DNA of 64,000 nt from Chlorobaculum sp. 24CR (GCF_004118635.1 NZ_SDGU01000052.1:1-64000); one strand, 5' to 3'. Shown: positions 37,257-45,721, counted from the first letter of the stretch. Translations and numbers: made by a program. The notes: a model not told the origin generated them from the letters alone.

Positions 37257-37484
37257 ATGGCACAAGAGACTACCAGCACTTTCGCCCAGTCACTCAATGA
37301 CCTCATGGCATCCGTAGGAAAAATCGGACAGATGCAGGTTGACCTCCTCTCTTCGGTACTCAACTCGGCGGTTTCTGCTATCGAGCCGATGAGTAAAACC
37401 GCAAGTGAGCTTATCGGCAACGTTGCCAATACCGCAACCCAGGCGGTTCAGAATGTTGCTTCGACAATCACTCCCAAGAAGTGA
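37257..37484 (+). CDS. csmF: Chlorosome envelope protein CsmF-like (CsmB family)
   Basis: A 75-residue protein of the CsmB/CsmF family. It has LMASVGKIGQMQVDLLSSVL, then SAIEPMSKTASELIGNVANT, and ends in the shared APKK/TPKK-type tail (STITPKK). CsmB/F proteins sit in the chlorosome envelope. CsmF is preferred over CsmB because csmD follows. The ATG at 37257 gives the family N-terminus. Confidence 0.78.
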   Translation: MAQETTSTFAQSLNDLMASVGKIGQMQVDLLSSVLNSAVSAIEPMSKTASELIGNVANTATQAVQNVASTITPKK

Positions 37485-37520
37485 TTCGCAACTCCATCCA
37501 GGCAAGGTGACTCATGCGGC

Positions 37521-37548
37521 CAAGGCGTGGGTCGCCTTACTTTTTTTG
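37521..37548 (+). terminator. Hairpin between csmF and csmD
   Basis: AAGGCG (37522-37527) and CGCCTT (37533-37538) with loop TGGGT, then ACTTTTTTTG. Terminator form; partial read-through into csmD would set a ratio between the two proteins. Confidence 0.75.
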
Positions 37549-37597
37549 TTTAGCGGGCCTTTTCATATCACTCAATTGCTAATATCGTAACAGAGCC

Positions 37598-37945
37598 ATG
37601 TCAGAGTCTTTCAGCACAACGCTCAAAACCTCTCCGAACGGCGTCCAGGGATTGGCCATGATGGCCCCGATCATTGGCCTCCCGATCGGCATTCATGTCT
37701 TGGGCGGCGCGCTGGTCGCCGTTGCCGGGATTACCGTTGCCGTCGCTCCGATTGCTGTTCCGATTGCCATTCCCCTTCTCTACAACGTTGCCTCGAAAGG
37801 GGGCTTCGATTCTATCACGAAAAAGATTTTTCCATCTGCCGGGACGGCGGGAGCCGTACAAAAGGTTGTCATCAACAACGTGGCCGATGTCACCGGAAAG
37901 AAGGCGGAGCCAGGCGCCTGTACCGTCATCGCGGCAAGCGTTTAA
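37598..37945 (+). CDS. csmD: Chlorosome envelope protein CsmD-like (CsmC/CsmD family)
   Basis: A 115-residue very hydrophobic protein: LAMMAPIIGLPIGIHVLGGALVAV-type segment at about 20-55 with repeated Ala/Val/Pro/Ile runs, then a short polar part (GGFDSITKKIF). This matches the CsmC/CsmD family of envelope proteins. CsmD is preferred because it follows csmF; CsmC normally follows csmA. Confidence 0.75.
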   Translation: MSESFSTTLKTSPNGVQGLAMMAPIIGLPIGIHVLGGALVAVAGITVAVAPIAVPIAIPLLYNVASKGGFDSITKKIFPSAGTAGAVQKVVINNVADVTGKKAEPGACTVIAASV

Positions 37946-37968
37946 TCAGTAAACCGGAACAAGCCCAT

Positions 37969-38205
37969 ATGATCAGGCAGTTATGGCTCCATGCGGTTAA
38001 CCTGGCATGGAAAGGCTACATCAAGCGAATCGACAAGTGCCAGACCGACAAGAAGTTCAGCGAGTATCTCAAGCAAAGGCTTGAGCTTGACATGACTCTC
38101 GAAGAGTTTGGCGAGATGGTTTTTATTGCGGGCTTTACGGCGGGAGAAGAGTATTCCGGCCAACTTCCGCTACTCAAGGAAAGCCAGAAAGCCAGGATTA
38201 ATTAG
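37969..38205 (+). CDS. Small helical protein in the chlorosome cluster, unknown
   Basis: A 78-residue, mostly helical protein (LWLHAVNLAWKGYIKRIDK; LKQRLELDMTLEEFGEMVFIAGF). No family was recognised. It starts 23 bp after csmD and is followed by a further hydrophobic protein, so it likely belongs to the same transcript. Confidence 0.6.
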   Translation: MIRQLWLHAVNLAWKGYIKRIDKCQTDKKFSEYLKQRLELDMTLEEFGEMVFIAGFTAGEEYSGQLPLLKESQKARIN

Positions 38206-38251
38206 ACTGGCGACGGCCAACCTCTTTCAGAAGAATTACCACAAAGCTATA

Positions 38252-38572
38252 ATGGACAAAATCAGCATGAACCGGAATCCGGTGGTTTCGGCAGCAACTG
38301 CGGTCGGGGTAGTCGGCGGCGGCGCTTTGCTTGCCCCAATTGCCGCTCCTGTTGCCGTGCCTGCGCTGCATGGAATCGCCGGTATCGCTATCGTCGGGCT
38401 TGGCGTCTATGCAACGGGAGCAGCGGTTTTTAACGCAACGCGCTTCTTCAGCGAAAAAGCGACGGGGATTTTGAATGATGGAGCAATGGCTGTAGAATTG
38501 TTCAAAGGGAGCTTCCTGTCGAGTCCCAGGCCGAAAGTCCCGGCGAAGGAGGTTCCGTTCATGCGCAAATGA
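38252..38572 (+). CDS. CsmC/CsmD-like hydrophobic protein
   Basis: A 106-residue protein whose first two-thirds are a hydrophobic Ala/Val/Gly/Pro-rich stretch (VGGGALLAPIAAPVAVPALH) similar in style to the nearby CsmD (AVAPIAVPIAIPLL). The polar end reads PKVPAKEVPFMRK. It may be a further chlorosome envelope or envelope-associated protein. The ATG at 38252 was chosen because upstream codons overlap the previous gene's end in another frame. Confidence 0.6.
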   Translation: MDKISMNRNPVVSAATAVGVVGGGALLAPIAAPVAVPALHGIAGIAIVGLGVYATGAAVFNATRFFSEKATGILNDGAMAVELFKGSFLSSPRPKVPAKEVPFMRK

Positions 38573-38600
38573 TCCGGAGCCTCAAAAGAAGGAGTGACCG

Positions 38601-39521
38601 ATGGATGAATCCCTGCCCGCGAGCTGGCTCAGAATCGATGCTCCTTACCCGCGCTACCATGCAGTAAAACTCCCGTTTTCACGTTTCACCTGGCTTGCAT
38701 TTGCCGATATTCCCGGCACTTACAATCTCTACGACCTCTACGGCGATTTGCATCGCTCGTTTCCGGAAGGTTTCGTCATCCGGGGGTGCCATCCGCACAT
38801 CGCCGAGCTGTTTCTGTCGCAACGGCACGAAACCTTCAGAACCGGAATCGAGGCGGTGCTCAGGTTGTCCGGCAGCGCTCATTTTGACGGCAGAAAAGTG
38901 CTGGCCGCGCTCAAAAGAGGATGGCGTCATGGCGTTGTCGAGGAGGTTCGGCTTGAGAGCATTCACGCCGGGCAATTCAACGCGCTTCTCGCCGCATCGC
39001 CGCACGCCGGAAAACCTCAGCTCCGCAATGTTTTTAGGAACCATCCGTCGCAAGCCTCGCGATGCTTCGTTTTCAAATCGTTTTCCGGAAGCTGGCTGGC
39101 TTGCGTGACGCTTTCCCGGCAGGGCGCAAAGGCATATCACACCGAACTGATGCTCAGAAGCCGGAACGCTCCCGGCGATATCATGGAGTGCCTGATTACG
39201 GAAATCGGCGCTATACTCCGGCGGGAAGGCGCTGAAGAGCTGAGCCTCGGCGAAGTGCCGTTCATGCGCCATGAAGACGACCATCACCCCTTGAGCCTGC
39301 TTGAGCAGTTGTTTTTTTCTGCCGCGCCGCTTTTCAGGTACGCCTACGATTACGAGCGCCTGTACTTTTTCAAAAACAAATTCCGGCCCATTTGGCGCAC
39401 CATGAGGCTTTGCGCCGGTCCTGGCGTACAGTTTTCTCCCTCGTTTCTGGTTGAGCTTGCCTATGCAATGGGTTTTGTCGAGCTGCTGATGTTTGGCGGA
39501 TTGGTCGCACCTGGATGGTAA
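38601..39521 (+). CDS. DUF2156-type (LPG synthase C-terminal-like) protein
   Basis: The 306-residue product resembles the GNAT-like C-terminal domain of lysyl-phosphatidylglycerol synthases (DUF2156): two acyltransferase-like halves, a HTELMLRSRNAPGDIMECLI segment, and the RLYFFKNKFRPIW C-terminal motif. Stand-alone members lack the flippase part and their substrates are unknown. It follows the csm-like gene by 28 bp, a link to the chlorosome or its envelope lipids worth testing. Confidence 0.75.
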   Translation: MDESLPASWLRIDAPYPRYHAVKLPFSRFTWLAFADIPGTYNLYDLYGDLHRSFPEGFVIRGCHPHIAELFLSQRHETFRTGIEAVLRLSGSAHFDGRKVLAALKRGWRHGVVEEVRLESIHAGQFNALLAASPHAGKPQLRNVFRNHPSQASRCFVFKSFSGSWLACVTLSRQGAKAYHTELMLRSRNAPGDIMECLITEIGAILRREGAEELSLGEVPFMRHEDDHHPLSLLEQLFFSAAPLFRYAYDYERLYFFKNKFRPIWRTMRLCAGPGVQFSPSFLVELAYAMGFVELLMFGGLVAPGW

Positions 39522-39527
39522 AAAAAT

Positions 39528-39562
39528 AGGACTTACAGGTCATATCCGTCCTATAAGTCCTA
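39528..39562. repeat. CCTATAGG-family repeat forming a hairpin
   Basis: TAGGACTTACAGG (39528-39540) and CCTATAAGTCCTA (39550-39562) match as inverted repeats at 12 of 13 positions. It lies between the convergent DUF2156 and molbindin genes. Confidence 0.72.
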
Positions 39563-39595
39563 TGGAAGAAGTCCTTGTTGCGGCGAAGTGTCTGC

Positions 39596-40021
39596 TCACT
39601 CCACGCCGATAATCACGCTCGATGCCTTGAAGATGGCGCAGGCGTGGTCGCCCTCGGCGAAGCCGAGATTTTTGGCGCTGCCGTGGGTGATGACCGCCGA
39701 GAGCACCTCGCCGCCGCCGATTTCGAGATCGACCTCGCAACTGACCGGCCCGTCGATGACGCGGGTGACGGTGCCGCAGAGGATGTTCCGGGCGCTCATT
39801 TTCGCCTCGTGCAGATTGGCGCCGAGAATGATCGTGCTGGCCTTGATAATGGCGCTCGACGCCATGCCCTCTTGCAGGCCGAGCCTTTCGACGGCGCCGA
39901 TGGTGATGATCGATACAATCGGAGCGCCGCTGGCAAGCGTGATGGTCACTTCAGCATTGACCGCGCCCTTGACGATCGACGAGACGGTTCCCTTGAAGAT
40001 GTTGCGTGCACTGATGTTCAT
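39596..40021 (-). CDS. Molbindin: tandem Mop (TOBE) domains, molybdate storage
   Basis: A 141-residue protein with two Mop domains, each with MNISARNIFKGTV/MSARNILCGTV openings (residues 1 and 74) and GxxSAIIKASTIILG ends. Molbindins store molybdate or tungstate. The ATG at 40021 is preceded by AGGAG on the minus strand, which decides the start over an upstream in-frame ATG. No transporter genes for molybdate are next to it. Confidence 0.9.
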   Translation of the reverse strand: MNISARNIFKGTVSSIVKGAVNAEVTITLASGAPIVSIITIGAVERLGLQEGMASSAIIKASTIILGANLHEAKMSARNILCGTVTRVIDGPVSCEVDLEIGGGEVLSAVITHGSAKNLGFAEGDHACAIFKASSVIIGVE

Positions 40022-40093
40022 GGAGTTGCTCCTGATAGGGATTGATGGGGATAACGTTTGACGTTTTGAAGCATTGAAAGCGGCGCGGCGCAT

Positions 40094-40383
40094 CCATCGA
40101 AGGTGAACCGGACTCCTTTTTTTTGGATCCGATAATCGCGAAGCGTCTGGATACAGGGGTGCATGGGTTCAAATCGATCTGTTGGCTTTGCTATAACGCA
40201 CTGGCTTCAATATTTGAAATTTTTCTTTCACGACAATAGGCGGAGTGAAGAAACCTTAATTATTGAAATGAAGAAGCTGTTTTTGATAAATTTATATACC
40301 AATAGGTAGGATTTGTTTGAATAATGGTGAAGATGTCGCAAATTCTTCCAAGAAAAAGCGTGCGCCTCTTTTTTTTTGTCAGG
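40094..40383. other. AT-rich intergenic region upstream of the tetrapyrrole methylase gene
   Basis: No gene was recognised. It holds low-GC sequence probably containing promoters for the divergent molbindin and methylase genes, but no clear -35/-10 pair was identified. Confidence 0.5.
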
Positions 40384-40412
40384 CGTTATGTTGTTAGGGA
40401 AATAACGAAACC
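40384..40412 (+). promoter_or_regulatory. ATAACGAAA-type shared element upstream of the methylase gene
   Basis: CGTTAT (40384-40389) and ATAACG (40402-40407) form an inverted repeat with centres 18 bp apart; the run continues GAAACC. The same layout, with 21 of 29 identical positions, lies upstream of the TonB receptor gene at 41597-41625, and a partial one before the cytochrome gene near 62741. Confidence 0.55.
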
Positions 40413-40430
40413 GGTAGAGTGATTCAGCAG

Positions 40431-41228
40431 ATGGCGGAGCATGGAGAAAACAGGATTCTGATTGTCGGAACCGGGCCGGGCGATCCGGAGCTGCTGACGG
40501 TGCGCGGCGCGGCGGCTATCCGCCAGGCCGAGGTCATCCTCTACGACTGCGGGACGGTCGAGCCGGTGCTCGCGCTGGCATCCGAACGCGCCGCGATTGT
40601 TCGCGTGGATCGTTCGCCCTACGAAACCGGCGAGGGTTGCCGCGAACAGACGCCGATGATCGTGGCGATTCGCGAGTATCGCAAGAAGGGATTGCGCGTC
40701 GTGCGACTGAAAACCGGCGATCCGGCGCTGTTCGGCGGCGAAGTCGATGAGGGCGACGTGCTCACGCGGCTCGGCATTCCGTGGGCCGCCGTCCCCGGCG
40801 TTTCCGCCGGAGCGGCGGCGGCGAGCGCCTACGCCCTGCCGATCAGCCGCAAGTTCGAGAGCGATGCCGTGCTTAACATCATCGCCGCCGCGATTACCGA
40901 CGACTTCGCGCTCATCCGCGATGCCGCGCGCCTGCTCGGCCACGGCGCGGCCGTCGTCTTCTACATGGCGACGGCGAATCTGCCGGGTATCCTGCGGACG
41001 TTCCGCGAGGCGGGCGTACCGGACGGGACGCCGGTTGTGGCGGTGAGCAAGGTCGGCTGGCCCGGCGAGGCGTTTGTCGAAACAACGCTTGGCAGGCTTG
41101 GTCGCGAGGAATTTTCCGCCGTTTTGCCGGAGCCGGTGGTCTATCACATCGGGCGGTACGTCAGAGTGCGGAACGTTCCGGCGGGATCGAAAGAGCTTTC
41201 CGGCAAGGTGCGTGGAGGTGCTGAATAG
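40431..41228 (+). CDS. Tetrapyrrole methylase family protein (CobA/CbiF-like)
   Basis: The 265-residue protein has the family's ILIVGTGPGDPELLTVRGAA start (residues 8-27), RLKTGDPALFGG near 95, and VPGVSAGAAAASAYALPIS near 120. It belongs to uroporphyrinogen/precorrin methyltransferases, but which is unclear. GSB make cobalamin, yet no other cobalamin genes are nearby; its neighbours are a TonB receptor and an ABC transporter with a shared upstream element. An alternative start GTG lies at 40419. Confidence 0.82.
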   Translation: MAEHGENRILIVGTGPGDPELLTVRGAAAIRQAEVILYDCGTVEPVLALASERAAIVRVDRSPYETGEGCREQTPMIVAIREYRKKGLRVVRLKTGDPALFGGEVDEGDVLTRLGIPWAAVPGVSAGAAAASAYALPISRKFESDAVLNIIAAAITDDFALIRDAARLLGHGAAVVFYMATANLPGILRTFREAGVPDGTPVVAVSKVGWPGEAFVETTLGRLGREEFSAVLPEPVVYHIGRYVRVRNVPAGSKELSGKVRGGAE

Positions 41229-41261
41229 TAGTGTGTCAAGAAAAACAGGACAGAGACTGGT

Positions 41262-41539
41262 CATTGCGAGCCTCCTGTATCAGGATCGATACCGCACACG
41301 GACAATGAACATGATTTTCTTCGGCAAAATCTGTCGTTCATAACTGTAGGGACGGCTCTTGTGGCCGTCCTCTTACGAAAGAGCAACGATGGTAATTCAA
41401 TGGCATTAAACGAAGTAAAATGGCGATAAAATGATACATGTTCATGGAAAGTCCCGAAAGGTCGGTGCGTGGTGATCCACCTTTTGCTGACCCTCGCTGA
41501 TTCCGCATGGATTGCCACGTCGCTATGCGACTCGCAATG
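41262..41539. repeat. CATTGCGAG inverted repeat unit and hairpin
   Basis: CATTGCGAG (41262-41270) recurs inverted as CTCGCAATG (41531-41539) with GTC and GAC extensions. GATTGCCACGTCGCTATGCG before the right arm is a form seen as a repeat in many bacteria. A GACGGC...GCCGTC hairpin (about 41350-41367) lies inside. No gene. Confidence 0.6.
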
Positions 41540-41596
41540 ACAGGAATGAAGGCTGTGCAGTATTGAGTTGAGAACAGCTCTCTTTTTTTTGAATGG

Positions 41597-41625
41597 CATT
41601 ATGTAGTAAAAGTTATAACGAAATC
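41597..41625 (+). promoter_or_regulatory. ATAACGAAA-type shared element upstream of TonB receptor 1
   Basis: CATTAT (41597-41602) and ATAACG (41615-41620), spaced as at 40384-40412 and identical there at 21 of 29 positions. It lies 11-39 bp upstream of the receptor start. Confidence 0.55.
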
Positions 41626-41635
41626 AACCACATCC

Positions 41636-43636
41636 ATGAAAAAAGCAGTTCTGATGGTGTTGCTGTTGGCCTCGGTCAGGCCGGCGATGGCCGCCGAAAC
41701 CTCGTTATCAAGCGACGAGAGCGCCGCGTCGGTCTTCACGGCAGGCGAGATTGTCGTCACGGGCAAGAGCGCCAACTCCGCCGAAACGGTTCCCGTTGCC
41801 GAAATGGAGAGGCTCGACAAGCAGAATCTCTCCGAAGCCGCCAATCTTTTGCCGGGCGTCAACATCGGCAACGTCGGCGGGCGCAACGAGGGGATGGTTT
41901 ACGTGCGCGGCTTCGACATGCGCCAGGTACCGCTCTACCTCGATGGCGTTCCGCTCTACGTGCCGTATGACGGCTATGTCGATCCGAACCGCTTTTTGAC
42001 GGTGAACCTGTCGGAGGTCAATGTATCAAAAGGCTTTACCTCGGTGCTGTACGGCCCGAACACGCTTGGCGGGGCGATCAACATGGTGAGCCGCAAGCCG
42101 GAAAAAAAGCTCGAAGGCAACGTCACGGCTGGCGGATCGATGGGCAACGACCAGATCGACGCCGGATTTGGAAGCGTCAACATCGGCTCGAATCAGGGCA
42201 AGTGGTACGTGCAGGCGGGACTCTCCGTGCTGAGTCGCGACTTCATGCCGCTCTCCTCCTCGTTTGATGCCGTTGCGAACGAAGATGGAGGCGAGCGCGA
42301 CAACTCCGACACGCGGGACCGGAACGCCACGGTCAAGGTCGGTTATACGCCAAACAGCACGGACGAATACGCCATCACCGTCAACAGCCAGCACTCGGTC
42401 AAGGGTGTGCCGCTCTATACCGGATCGAATCCGGGCAACAAAACGCGCTACTGGCGCTTCACCAACTGGGACAAGACAAGCCTGTACTACATCGGCCGCA
42501 CCAGCCTCGGCGCGAAAAGCTACCTGAAAACGAGGGCCTATTTCGACAACTACTACAACTCGCTCGAAAGCTACGACGACGCGACCTACACCACCCAGAA
42601 CAGCGGCAAAGCGTTTTCGAGCCGGTATGACGACCACACGGTCGGCGGATCGGTGGAGTTCGGTACCAGCATCGCGCAGAGCGACATCCTCAAAGTCGCG
42701 CTGCACGACAAGTACGACATGCACAACGAAATCGGCGACACCGGCGAGGAGCCGCTGCGGTTCGCGGACAACACCTTTTCGATTGCCGTCGAGAACACCT
42801 GGAACGCCTCGAAAAATCTGTCGGTCATCGCCGGTGTCCGGCAGGATTTCCGCTCGACCATCGAGGCGCAAGAGTTTACCGACAATACCAAAACAGTGAT
42901 TCGGGACTTTCAGCTTGAAGACAATCAGGCGACCAGTGCGCAGCTCGCCGTGGTCGCACGTCTGGACGACAGCAACGTGCTGACCGGTTACGTGGCGCGG
43001 ACGACGCGCTTTCCGACGCTGAAGGATCGCTACTCCTACCGGATGGGTCAGGCTATCGCCAACCCCGGCCTCGATCCCGAAAGCAGCCTGAACTACGGCG
43101 TCGATTACGCTTTTACGCCATCCAGCAACTTCTCGCTCCATGCGTCGCTCTACCGGAGCAAGCTCGACGACACCATCCAGCAGGTCAATAACGTTTCGGG
43201 TACGCTCTGGCAGATGCAGAACACCGGCAAGTCAACCTTCACCGGCTTCGAGTCATCGGCTGACTGGCAGCCGCTTGGCTGGCTCAAGACGCATGTCGCC
43301 TACGGTTACATCGACCGGCAGAACGACAGCAACCCGACTCTCGTCTTTACCGACGTGCCGAAGCACAAGCTCAGCGGCTACGTGCAGTTCCTCCTGAACA
43401 AGGAGAGCTGGTTGCTGGTCGAGAGCGAGTACAATACCAAGCGCTACAGCACCAGCGACGGGCTTTACACGGCTGCGCCCTACGGCCCCCTGAATCTGCA
43501 CATGAATGCCGGGCTGACCGACGGGCTGTCGCTTCACGCGGCGGTCAACAATCTTTTCGACCGGAACTACGAGGTCGCCGAGGGCTATCCCGAAGCCGGA
43601 CGCGAGTATGTCGTGTCGATGAACTACGCATTCTGA
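41636..43636 (+). CDS. TonB-dependent outer-membrane receptor 1
   Basis: A 666-residue receptor: signal peptide ending ARPAMAAE, TonB box EIVVTGKS near residue 38, plug domain (NLLPGVNIGNVGGRNEGMVYVRG; VLYGPNTLGGAINMVS near 135) and a 22-stranded barrel ending in YVVSMNYAF with a terminal Phe. It would import a metal chelate or tetrapyrrole. Genes for an ABC permease, ATPase and binding protein follow. The substrate cannot be read from the sequence. Confidence 0.92.
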   Translation: MKKAVLMVLLLASVRPAMAAETSLSSDESAASVFTAGEIVVTGKSANSAETVPVAEMERLDKQNLSEAANLLPGVNIGNVGGRNEGMVYVRGFDMRQVPLYLDGVPLYVPYDGYVDPNRFLTVNLSEVNVSKGFTSVLYGPNTLGGAINMVSRKPEKKLEGNVTAGGSMGNDQIDAGFGSVNIGSNQGKWYVQAGLSVLSRDFMPLSSSFDAVANEDGGERDNSDTRDRNATVKVGYTPNSTDEYAITVNSQHSVKGVPLYTGSNPGNKTRYWRFTNWDKTSLYYIGRTSLGAKSYLKTRAYFDNYYNSLESYDDATYTTQNSGKAFSSRYDDHTVGGSVEFGTSIAQSDILKVALHDKYDMHNEIGDTGEEPLRFADNTFSIAVENTWNASKNLSVIAGVRQDFRSTIEAQEFTDNTKTVIRDFQLEDNQATSAQLAVVARLDDSNVLTGYVARTTRFPTLKDRYSYRMGQAIANPGLDPESSLNYGVDYAFTPSSNFSLHASLYRSKLDDTIQQVNNVSGTLWQMQNTGKSTFTGFESSADWQPLGWLKTHVAYGYIDRQNDSNPTLVFTDVPKHKLSGYVQFLLNKESWLLVESEYNTKRYSTSDGLYTAAPYGPLNLHMNAGLTDGLSLHAAVNNLFDRNYEVAEGYPEAGREYVVSMNYAF

Positions 43637-43649
43637 ACTGAGCAGCCCG

Positions 43650-44651
43650 ATGAAAGGTGTATCGCTGATTCTCGTCTGCCTCTTCGCGCTTGGCGGCGTG
43701 AGCCTGCTGTCGCTCGGCATCGGGCGCTATCCCGTCTCGCCGCTGGCGATGCTTTCGTGGCTCCTGACCGGCCAGAGCGCCGACGCCAACCTGCCGGTGG
43801 TGCTGCTCAACATCCGCCTGCCGAGGCTCGTCGCGGCCATCGCGGCGGGCGGGGCGCTGTCGCTCTCCGGCGCGGCGTATCAGGGATTGTTCCGCAACCC
43901 GATGGTCAGCCCCGACATTCTCGGCGTTTCGTCCGGCTCCGGCTCCGGCTTCGGCGCGGCGCTGGGGATTCTCTTCTCGCTGCCGGTGGTCGCCGTGCAG
44001 GCGCTGTCGCTGGCCGGAGGCATCACTGCCGTGCTCTCCGCCGTGCTCGTCAGTCGGGCTATCGGGCGCAGCAGCGACTCGGTGCTGGTGCTCGTGCTGT
44101 CGGGCATCGTGATCTCGTCGCTCTTCGGGGCGCTGCTCTCGCTGCTCAAGTACATCGCCGACCCGCTCGACAAGCTGCCCGCCATCACCTACTGGCTCAT
44201 GGGGAGCTTCGCCGACATCCGCACCGGCGAACTCGGCACGGCGGCGGCGATGGTGCTCGCGGGCGCGATTCCGCTGCTGCTGGTGAGCTGGCGGCTGAAC
44301 GTGCTCTCGTTCGGCGAGGAGGAGGCCCGCTCGCTCGGCCTCGACACCGGGCGAATGCGCCTGGCCGTGATTCTTTGCGCGACGCTCGTGACGGCGAGCA
44401 TGATTTCCGTTTGCGGCATCATCGGCTGGGTCGGCCTGGTGGTGCCGCACATCTCGCGGTTTCTCGGCGGAGCGAACCACCGGCGGCTCATGCCGGTTTC
44501 GTTCCTCTGCGGCGCGGCCTTCATGGTGGCGGTCGATACGGTCGCCCGCTCGGCGGCGTCGGTGGAGATTCCGGTCGGCATCATCACGGCGGTGCTCGGC
44601 GCGCCCTTTTTTATCTGGATCATGAAACGCTCGGCGGTACGCGCATGGTGA
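43650..44651 (+). CDS. FecCD-family ABC permease
   Basis: A 333-residue inner-membrane permease of the FecCD/BtuC family with about ten helices: RLPRLVAAIAAGGALSLSGAAYQGLFRNPMVSPDILGVSSG near residue 50-90, the conserved LGLDTGRMRLAVI coupling segment and VGLVVPHISRFLGGANHRRLMP near 255. It overlaps the ATPase gene by 7 bp. It handles iron-siderophore, heme or cobalamin in known systems. Confidence 0.94.
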   Translation: MKGVSLILVCLFALGGVSLLSLGIGRYPVSPLAMLSWLLTGQSADANLPVVLLNIRLPRLVAAIAAGGALSLSGAAYQGLFRNPMVSPDILGVSSGSGSGFGAALGILFSLPVVAVQALSLAGGITAVLSAVLVSRAIGRSSDSVLVLVLSGIVISSLFGALLSLLKYIADPLDKLPAITYWLMGSFADIRTGELGTAAAMVLAGAIPLLLVSWRLNVLSFGEEEARSLGLDTGRMRLAVILCATLVTASMISVCGIIGWVGLVVPHISRFLGGANHRRLMPVSFLCGAAFMVAVDTVARSAASVEIPVGIITAVLGAPFFIWIMKRSAVRAW

Positions 44652-45445
44652 AGGCGAGGGAACAGTCGATTGCCATCCGAAACGCCGGACTCGGCTATAA
44701 CGGCAAGGCGATTCTCGACGATGTCGAGCTGGAGATCGCGCCGGGCGAAATCATCTGCCTGCTCGGCCAGAACGGCGCGGGCAAAACCACGCTTTTTCGG
44801 ACGATGCTCGGCTTCATCGCGCCGCTCCGTGGCTCGGTGACGCTCGCGGGGCGCGAGGTTTCGCGCCTGTCGCCACGCGAGATCGCCCGCATCGTCTCCT
44901 ACGTGCCGCAGTCCTACGCCATGCCGTTCGCCTACTCGGTGACGGACGTGGTGCTTTTCGGCAGAAGCGCCCACCTCCGCCTCTTCGCTTCGCCGGGCAG
45001 CCGGGATCGCCGGATAGCGGCGGAGTGCCTCGACCTGCTCGAAATCAGCCATCTCGCCGCTCGACCGTTCAACGAACTGAGCGGCGGCGAGCGGCAGATG
45101 GTCGTCATCGCGCGGGCGCTCGCCCAAGAGGCGCAATTCATGATTCTCGACGAACCGGCCTCGAATCTCGACTACGGCAACCAGGTGCGGGTCATCCGCA
45201 AAGTCCGGGAGCTGGCCGGGCGCAACATCGGCATTCTGATGGCGACGCACCACCCCGACCACGCCTTCATGGCGGCGTCGAGGGTGGCGGTGCTCTCCGG
45301 CGGCAGGCTGAGCCACGACGGCTCGCCCGAAGCGATGCTCACCCCGGAGACGCTGCGGAGCCTCTACGGCGTCGAGGTGCAGGTGTTCGACACCCCGCAA
45401 AACGGCCACGCCAGCCGCCGGGTGTGCGCGCCGGTGGTGGAGTGA
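44645..45445 (+). CDS. FecE-type ABC ATPase
   Basis: The 266-residue ATPase has Walker A GQNGAGKTT near residue 41, Q-loop VPQSYAMPF, signature LSGGERQ near 142, Walker B FMILDEPASNLDYG near 162 and the H-loop ATHHPDHA. It pairs with the FecCD permease and the binding protein at 46354. Overlap with the permease stop implies coupling. Confidence 0.94.
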   Translation: MVKAREQSIAIRNAGLGYNGKAILDDVELEIAPGEIICLLGQNGAGKTTLFRTMLGFIAPLRGSVTLAGREVSRLSPREIARIVSYVPQSYAMPFAYSVTDVVLFGRSAHLRLFASPGSRDRRIAAECLDLLEISHLAARPFNELSGGERQMVVIARALAQEAQFMILDEPASNLDYGNQVRVIRKVRELAGRNIGILMATHHPDHAFMAASRVAVLSGGRLSHDGSPEAMLTPETLRSLYGVEVQVFDTPQNGHASRRVCAPVVE

Positions 45446-45461
45446 GAGGGGAGTGGAACGA

Positions 45462-45532
45462 TTGGGCTAAAGCCATTATTTATTATGCCTTATCTGCATA
45501 CCCCGGACTGAAGTCCGGGGCAATTGTTCAAG
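45462..45532 (+). repeat. REP-like two-hairpin element A
   Basis: TTGGGCTAAAGCC-type first hairpin, an AT-rich spacer, then CCCCGGACTGAAGTCCGGGG (45501-45520) and CAATTGTT. Relatives occur in both orientations at 45596, 52473, 57706, 57796 and 63187. Confidence 0.85.
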
Positions 45533-45595
45533 AAGTGCAATGGTCAGAGCGATAAAACAGGAGAAGGCGGATGACTTTGGAAAAGTTAGTTCTCC

Positions 45596-45660
45596 AAAAT
45601 TGCCCCGGCCTTCAGGCCGGGGTTCAAGGCACAAAAAAATCATGGGCTTCAGCCCAAAAT
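45596..45660 (-). repeat. REP-like two-hairpin element B, inverted
   Basis: TTGCCCCGGCCTTCAGGCCGGGG with downstream GGGCTTCAGCCC: the same element as A in reverse orientation, 64 bp away, so A and B form a head-to-head pair. Confidence 0.85.
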
Positions 45661-45721
45661 CTTGCTCAACAACCTTTGTGAGTTGTTGTTGCCTGAATCA
45701 TAAACAAAACGCAGTAAAAAA

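Noticed and set aside
12392-39562. A CRISPR array, because of regularly spaced short repeats
   Set aside because: The units are 9 bp or less with no unique spacers and no cas genes in the window.
41229-41635. A cobalamin riboswitch before TonB receptor 1
   Set aside because: No B12-box-like sequence or the expected multi-stem layout was recognised; the gap holds repeats and a simple hairpin.
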